DNA of 64,000 bases from Terrabacter sp. 28 (GTDB lineage: Bacteria > Actinomycetota > Actinomycetes > Actinomycetales > Dermatophilaceae): NCBI GenBank assembly GCA_000955875.1, contig JYOE01000029.1:62001-126000 (forward strand), written 5' to 3'. The notes beneath the pieces are model-generated. The model saw nothing but the letters and a program-made list of their open reading frames with translations. It searched no databases and had not been told where the DNA came from. Of this stretch, positions 59,821 through 64,000 are shown piece by piece. A program made the position numbers and the translations under genes. Position 1 is the stretch's first letter, and each line of letters begins with the position of its first letter.

Positions 59821-61085
59821 GTGACCGCCCGAGCGAGTGACGTGCCGATCGACGTCGTGCCGATCGAGGTGGTCGGGGTCGGGGCCGCCGGGCTGGGGAC
59901 GCTCGACCCCGACGCGCGGCGCATGGTCGACGAGGCCGACGTCGTCGTCGGTGGCGACCGCCACCTCGACATGCTCGGCGAGCGGCCGGGCGTGCGGCTC
60001 GTGCCGTGGCCGTCGCCGCTCCTGCCCGGTCTGCGCGCCCTCCTCGACGAGGTCTCGGGCAGGCGCGTGGTCGTGCTGGCGAGCGGTGACCCGCACGTGT
60101 CGGGCATCGGCTCGACCCTCGTCCGCGAGCTCGGCACCGACGCCGTACGCGTGCACCCCGCGGTCTCGTCCGTCGCCCTCGCGCGCGCCCGCATGGGCTG
60201 GGCCGCCGAGGACAGCGAGGTCGTGACACTGGTCGGGCGTGACGTCGACCGGCTGCGGCGCGACCTCGCCCCGCGCGCCCGGCTCGTCGTGCTCACCTCT
60301 GGTGAGGACGCCCCGTCGCGCGTTGCCGCCCTCCTCGTCGACGAGGGGTATGCCGGCAGCCGCGTCACGGTGCTCGGCGACCTCGGGTCGCCCGCCGAGT
60401 CGCGCACCGACGGCGTGGCCGCATCGTGGGACGACCGTCCCGCCCCTCGATTGCACCTCGTGTGCGTCGAGTGCTCGTCGGGACCCGCCACGCGCGCTCC
60501 GTCGCTCGTGCCGGGACTGCCCGACACGGCATTCGAGAACGACGGGCAGCTGACCAAGCGCGTCGTGCGGGCGGCGGCGCTCGCCCACCTCGCACCGCGG
60601 CCCGGCGACGTCATGTGGGACCTGGGCGCCGGTGCCGGCTCGGTCGGCATCGAGTTCGCGAGGCAGCACCCGCGCAACGAGGTGCACGCCGTCGAGCGCG
60701 ACCCCGCGCGCGCCGGGCGGGTGCGGCGCAACGCGCGCGCCCTCGGCGTCCCGGGCCTGCGTGTCGTCGAGGCGTGGTCGGCCGACGCCGTCGCGGCGCT
60801 GCCCCGGCCCGACGCCGTCTTCGTCGGTGGCGGCGCCACGGCTGATCTGCTCGACGCGTGCTGGACGGCGCTCGCGCCGGGAGGGCGGCTCGTCGTCCAC
60901 GGCGTCACGGTCGAGACCGAGCTGGTGCTGCACGAAGCACGCCGACGGCTGGGTGGGTCGATGAGCCGCATCGCGGTCGAGGAGCTGGACGTCATCGGGT
61001 CGCTGCACGGGTGGAGGCCGGCTCGGTCGATCGTCCAGTGGTCCGTGGAGAAGGCTGTGCTGCAAGAAGATTCGGAGTTCGACAC

Positions 61086-61089
<4 letters not shown>
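59821..61089 (+). CDS. cobL: precorrin-6Y C5,15-methyltransferase (decarboxylating)
   Basis: A 422-residue bifunctional enzyme: an N-terminal CbiE-type methyltransferase (VEVVGVGAAGLGTL; VVLASGDPHVSGIGSTL) and a C-terminal CbiT-type SAM domain (MWDLGAGAGSVGIEFARQ). It methylates C5 and C15 and removes a carboxyl from precorrin-6Y. I use the GTG at 59821; an ATG at 59740 would prepend an unlikely His/Arg-rich segment. Stop overlaps the cobM start. Confidence 0.93.
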
Positions 61090-61841
<752 letters not shown>

Positions 61842-61884
61842 GCATTCGGGCGCACCCCCGTGGCGCCGGCCGTCGGCCTGTGTC

Positions 61885-62060
61885 AGGATGCGAGGGCCGC
61901 AGTGCACGGGAAGTCGGTGTGATTCCGACGTGGTCCTCGCCACTGTGACCAGGGAGCAAGTCCCCACCATCGCCACTGGTGACCTCAGGTGAACAGCCGG
62001 GTCGCTGGGAAGGCGGGGAGGCGCGACGATCTGGAAGCCAGGAGACCGGCTGCGGCGTGA
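61885..62060 (+). promoter_or_regulatory. cobalamin riboswitch upstream of the cobalt transporter
   Basis: Canonical elements lie in order on the plus strand: GGGAAGTCGGTGTGATTCCG (about 61908-61927), CGCCACTGTGACC (about 61938-61950) and the B12 box GGAAGCCAGGAGACC (about 62033-62047). It ends about 40 bases before the cbtB start. When cobalamin is plentiful, cobalt uptake should be shut down. Confidence 0.93.
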
Positions 62061-62098
62061 TCTGTCCACGAGGCATGGAAAGAAAGGGTCAATCTGCC

Positions 62099-62308
62099 AT
62101 GACCACTGCTGCATCCGTCGTCCCCTCCACCGCGTCCGCCGCCACCGTCAAGGTCCCCGTGTGGGCCTGGCTGCTGCTCGCCGTCGCCGTCTTCACGATC
62201 TACGTGCTCGCTCAGGAGAACGGGGCGCTGCTCAGCGCTCCCGCCGCCGAGATGCTCCACGAGCTGACGCACGACGCGCGCCACGCGCTCGGCGTCCCCT
62301 GCCACTGA
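62099..62308 (+). CDS. cbtB: CbtB cobalt transporter subunit
   Basis: A 69-residue protein with one membrane helix (VPVWAWLLLAVAVFTIYVLA) and a His-rich C-terminal tail (HELTHDARHALGVPCH) of the kind used to bind cobalt. Size and position before CbtA are typical. Expression is under the cobalamin riboswitch just upstream. ATG at 62099 with a purine-rich AAGAAAGGG. Confidence 0.9.
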   Translation: MTTAASVVPSTASAATVKVPVWAWLLLAVAVFTIYVLAQENGALLSAPAAEMLHELTHDARHALGVPCH

Positions 62309-62309
62309 C

Positions 62310-63095
62310 GTGGCGGTCGGTTTCGGCTCCGTGCTGCGGCGCGGGGCCCTCGCCGGCGTGCTCGCCGGGCTCGCCGCTGCGCTGACCATCTGGCTCGTCG
62401 TCGAGCCCGTCATCCGTCGTGCCCTCGTGATCGAGGACCTGCGCGGGATGCACGGGGGGCACGCGGCCGGGGTGCCGCTGCACGGCGGCGACGAGCCGCT
62501 CGTGTCGAGGTCGGCGCAGGTCGTCGGGGGTGCGGTCACCTCGGTGGTCGTCGGTCTGGCGGTCGGCGTGATCTTCGCGGTCGTCTTCGCCCGTCTGCGC
62601 GACCGCCTGACCGGTCGCGGCGACCTCGGCCGATCGCTGGTGCTCGCAACGGTCGGCTTCGGCGCCGTCACGCTCCTGCCTGCTGTGAAGATCCCGGCCA
62701 ACCCGCCCGCCGTGGGCGACCCGGCGACCGTGGGGCGCCGCACGACCCTGTATGCCGTCGTGCTCCTCCTCGGCGTCGCCATCGCCGTCGTCGTGCCGAT
62801 GCTCGACCGCTGGCTCGCGTCGCGGGTGCCGGTGCCGTCGACGCGGTGGGCCATCGACGTCGTCGCAACGGTCGTGCTGCTCGTGCTCGTGCTCACCCTG
62901 CTGCCGGGCACCCCGGACCAGGTGCCGGCCGACGTCCCCGCCGACGTGGTCTGGGACTTCCGGCTCGCCTCGCTCGCCCAGCTCGGCGCGATGTGGCTGA
63001 CGCTCGGACTCGCGTTCGGGCTCCTCATGGAGCGCGGCGAGGCCGTCCGTCCCGGGCGTGCGCGGGTCGACGCCGGCACGACCGTCTCGGCGTGA
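62310..63095 (+). CDS. cbtA: CbtA cobalt transporter subunit
   Basis: A 261-residue membrane protein with about five to six hydrophobic segments, starting VAVGFGSVLRRGALAGVLAGL, as in CbtA proteins found beside CbtB under B12 control. A His/Gly stretch (GMHGGHAAGVPLHGG) may bind metal. GTG start one base after cbtB. Its stop overlaps the ferredoxin-like gene. Confidence 0.9.
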   Translation: MAVGFGSVLRRGALAGVLAGLAAALTIWLVVEPVIRRALVIEDLRGMHGGHAAGVPLHGGDEPLVSRSAQVVGGAVTSVVVGLAVGVIFAVVFARLRDRLTGRGDLGRSLVLATVGFGAVTLLPAVKIPANPPAVGDPATVGRRTTLYAVVLLLGVAIAVVVPMLDRWLASRVPVPSTRWAIDVVATVVLLVLVLTLLPGTPDQVPADVPADVVWDFRLASLAQLGAMWLTLGLAFGLLMERGEAVRPGRARVDAGTTVSA

Positions 63096-63499
63096 CGGCA
63101 TACGAAAGCGGCTCTCCCGCAGGCTCGCCCGGCGGAACATGCATCGTGCGCGTCTGCCGCGACTGTTGCTGCGGCACGCAGGAGAAGCACCCCGGCGTCG
63201 ACCACGACGGGCTGCTGGCCCGGCTCGAGGTCGGCGCGGGGGCGCACGCGCGGGTGCTGCGGAGCGGCTGCCTGCTCGCCTGCGACGAGTCGAACGTCGT
63301 CGTCGTGACACCGTCGCCGGGGGGACGCCGGGCAGGCGCGCGGCCCGTGTGGCTGCGCGCCGTCCTCGACGAGACCACGACCGACGCGATCAGCGAATGG
63401 GTGAGACGGGGCGGGCCAGGCGTCGCAAGCATCCCGCCCGCGCTGGTGTCACGGGTATTCGTGCCGAGCGGGATCGCGCTCGAGTGGGCGCCGGCCTGA
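63092..63499 (+). CDS. Cys-rich ferredoxin-like ([2Fe-2S] thioredoxin-fold) protein
   Basis: A 135-residue protein with Cys17, Cys22, Cys25-Cys27 (VCRDCCCGT) and Cys60/Cys64 (SGCLLACDESN), the spacing of thioredoxin-like [2Fe-2S] ferredoxins. It follows cbtA with a GTGA overlap and so is in the cobalt/B12 regulon; it may supply electrons or handle cobalt. A GGCATAC motif overlaps its start. Confidence 0.8.
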   Translation: MTAYESGSPAGSPGGTCIVRVCRDCCCGTQEKHPGVDHDGLLARLEVGAGAHARVLRSGCLLACDESNVVVVTPSPGGRRAGARPVWLRAVLDETTTDAISEWVRRGGPGVASIPPALVSRVFVPSGIALEWAPA

Positions 63500-63509
63500 C
63501 AGCGGCAGC

Positions 63510-63980
63510 TCAGAGCCCGGCGAGTGAGCCCACGGCTGCGACCGCCGCCAGCGCGATCGCGACGGCCGCGACGAAGGTGCCGACCATGAGCGCCACCTTC
63601 ACGCCCGTCGACTGCTCGCCGCGGGTGATCCCGAGGTTGACGAACACCCCGCCGAAGGCGACGGCGAAGCCGATGGCGCCCTGCACCACCAGCAGGGTCA
63701 CCAGGGGAAGCAGCGCGAGGAGCTGCAGCGCCACCGGCGTCTCCGGGCCGGTCGCGTACTCCCGGTCGCCGACGACGAGCGCCGGGTAGGCGCGGTTGAG
63801 GCCCGCCTTGACCCGGGCCTCCACCGGCCCGGCCGTGCCCGGGAGCGTGAGGCGGTTGCGGGGGAACCCGTGCGGCTTCAGGCGGGTGCCGTCGACGGAG
63901 AACCGGTAGCCGCTCCAGAACGAGTAGTCGGTCGACACGACTCCCGCGACACCGGGGATGCTGAGGTCTGCGAAGGCCAT
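63510..63980 (-). CDS. hypothetical membrane protein with two C-terminal helices
   Basis: A 156-residue protein: a soluble N-terminal 80 residues, then two hydrophobic segments (LQLLALLPLVTLLVVQGAIG and VALMVGTFVAAVAIALAAV). No family is recognised. Convergent with the ferredoxin-like gene, with 10 bases between stops. The start at 63980 leaves only 20 bases to the window end, so its promoter cannot be judged. Confidence 0.7.
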   Translation of the reverse strand: MAFADLSIPGVAGVVSTDYSFWSGYRFSVDGTRLKPHGFPRNRLTLPGTAGPVEARVKAGLNRAYPALVVGDREYATGPETPVALQLLALLPLVTLLVVQGAIGFAVAFGGVFVNLGITRGEQSTGVKVALMVGTFVAAVAIALAAVAAVGSLAGL

Positions 63981-64000
63981 GGGGCGTACCTTGGCAGATC

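Overview
The window is about 72% GC, with GTG starts, 1-4 base stop/start overlaps and almost no A/T at third codon positions. Together with actinobacterial families (fused acyl-CoA carboxylase, a UfaA1/DUF1365/oxidoreductase trio, LuxR-type large ATP-binding regulators, an IdeR-type iron box) this points to the Actinomycetota. An Intrasporangiaceae-like member of the Micrococcales is my inference only. No rRNA, tRNA, CRISPR array, insertion sequence or prophage gene was seen. The region reads as ordinary chromosome carrying several specialised operons.

Left part (1-16 kb). A truncated small gene lies at the edge, then a very large single-chain acyl-CoA carboxylase, a lipoprotein and thymidine kinase. 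Next comes a tightly coupled minus-strand operon: SWIM zinc finger, DUF5691, MoxR ATPase, DUF5682 and VWA protein, perhaps ending with a P-loop kinase. Its conserved parts are recognisable but its function is unknown to me.

Middle-left (15.5-31 kb). This stretch holds a secreted LVIVD-repeat protein, an MFS/LysR pair, a stand-alone cobalamin-binding protein with a CarH-like signature, secreted beta-propeller and peptidoglycan proteins, an ArsR-like/MFS pair with a palindromic operator, a 989-residue LuxR-type ATPase regulator with a small gene upstream and repeated candidate operator boxes, a LysE/LysG pair, and a cysteine dioxygenase-rhodanese operon behind a possible cysteine-sensing leader peptide.

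Middle (31-45 kb). An iron box sits directly upstream of a one-polypeptide adenylation/carrier/membrane acyltransferase. After a transporter, a palindromic repeat cluster, a GlxA-type regulator and a lipase comes a six-gene minus-strand operon: FAD oxidoreductase, DUF1365, cyclopropane synthase-like methyltransferase, photolyase, CPBP protease and an SDR-TspO fusion. It diverges from a gene pair that includes a B12-dependent MerR photoreceptor (LitR/CarH type). The likely logic is light sensed through adenosylcobalamin and answered by DNA repair and membrane-lipid modification.

Right part (46.5-64 kb). This is largely cobalamin synthesis: cobK next to the photoreceptor; a minus-strand operon of Mg-chelatase-type I/D fusion, cobO, cobB, cobC, cobA and cobD behind one cobalamin riboswitch; cobL and cobM on the plus strand; and a second cobalamin riboswitch ahead of the cobalt transporter cbtB-cbtA and a cysteine-rich ferredoxin-like protein. 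Embedded are a SulP transporter, a MOSC protein and a compact graspetide (omega-ester peptide) locus made of a 58-residue precursor and an ATP-grasp enzyme. Across the whole window the octamer GTATGCCG/CGGCATAC is strikingly frequent.
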